DNA from: Burkholderiales bacterium
Lineage (GTDB): Bacteria > Pseudomonadota > Gammaproteobacteria > Burkholderiales > Burkholderiaceae_C
NCBI GenBank assembly: GCA_005793295.1
Contig: SXSX01000048.1
Coordinates: forward strand, 1-5,807
DNA length: 5,807 nucleotides
Direction: 5' to 3'
Position 1 is the stretch's first letter; each line of letters starts with the position of its first letter. The position numbers were made by a program, and so were the translations under genes. Positions 5,674 to 5,807 of the stretch are shown here, in pieces. The notes below the pieces were generated by a model. The model made no database searches. It saw only the letters and a list, made by a program, of their open reading frames with translations, and was not told the origin of the DNA.

Positions 5674-5807
5674 TACGGAAATGATGGCAGCTTTCACTGG
5701 AGAGCTGTAGCACCGCCATGACTGAGAGGGTGCACAAGGGGACACTGCGCCATCAGAGGGCATTTCCTCTCGAAGTTGCTGCAAAAAAATTGCCGATGCA
5801 CCGGCAC
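5632..5807. other. Unrecognised tail after the uvrB breakpoint
   Basis: About 176 bases that do not continue UvrB and that I cannot assign. On the plus strand the frame shifted by one from uvrB reads LAAHPIMTAEARDDTEMMAA and then FTGEL before TAG at 5708-5710, which could be the end of a foreign gene. On the minus strand an open frame starts at ATG 5784 and runs leftward through the junction into antisense uvrB. Small structures: AGAGG/CCTCT hairpin (5755-5759 and 5766-5770), TGCCG/CGGCA hairpin at the very end (5791-5795 and 5802-5806), a run of seven A (5783-5789), and CATGACTG twice (5650-5657, 5717-5724). It could be one end of an inserted element, a rearrangement, or a chimeric assembly end. 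Confidence 0.5.

Noticed and set aside
5557..5784. Minus-strand 75-residue open frame spanning the uvrB junction
   Set aside because: Its second half is antisense to conserved UvrB sequence and the first half has no recognised motif; the junction part may belong to a foreign gene, but this frame cannot be supported as one.
1..5807. CRISPR array, tRNA or rRNA gene, complete insertion sequence, toxin-antitoxin or defence system
   Set aside because: No regularly spaced repeats, no cloverleaf-like sequence, no transposase motif and no toxin or defence domain was seen; almost all bases belong to six conserved metabolic or repair genes.

Overview
The window looks like a housekeeping stretch from a betaproteobacterium, most likely Burkholderiales and Comamonadaceae-like (Rhodoferax, Polaromonas and Limnohabitans relatives). 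This rests on recognisable protein families, not a database search: a betaproteobacterial-type PccA, an intracellular PHB depolymerase with a Cys nucleophile, a soluble RnfB-like ferredoxin without a membrane anchor, and a class I aminotransferase divergent from uvrB. G+C is moderate, with no obvious compositional island except possibly the last ~175 bases.

Layout. Left block, plus strand: the 3' two-thirds of a propionyl-CoA carboxylase biotin-carrying subunit (2-1378), then 14 bases later a VOC-fold protein resembling methylmalonyl-CoA epimerase (1393-1878). Middle block, minus strand and convergent with the first: an aspartate/aromatic aminotransferase (5291 to 4095), a 97-base gap with a hairpin and a palindrome, intracellular PHA depolymerase phaZ (3997 to 2612), and an RnfB-like ferredoxin (2615 to 1920) whose GTG start overlaps the phaZ stop as GTGA. 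Right block, plus strand: uvrB starts at 5374, divergent from the aminotransferase across 82 bases. Its homology ends abruptly after residue 86, and the remaining ~175 bases are not recognisable UvrB.

How the genes fit together. The carboxylase and the epimerase-like protein suit propionyl-CoA to methylmalonyl-CoA conversion feeding succinyl-CoA. PhaZ mobilises intracellular polyhydroxyalkanoate. The RnfB-like protein is an electron carrier with up to three Fe-S clusters, translationally coupled to PhaZ for no obvious biochemical reason. The aminotransferase supplies aspartate or aromatic amino acids, and UvrB is nucleotide-excision repair.

I do not see an undescribed multi-gene system. The observations most worth a second look are the uvrB breakpoint and unexplained tail, the strict six-residue KK periodicity at the PhaZ C-terminus, the phaZ/rnfB-like coupling, the hairpin plus palindrome upstream of phaZ, and the loss of a usual metal-ligand His in the VOC protein. 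No tRNA, rRNA, CRISPR array or complete insertion sequence is visible.
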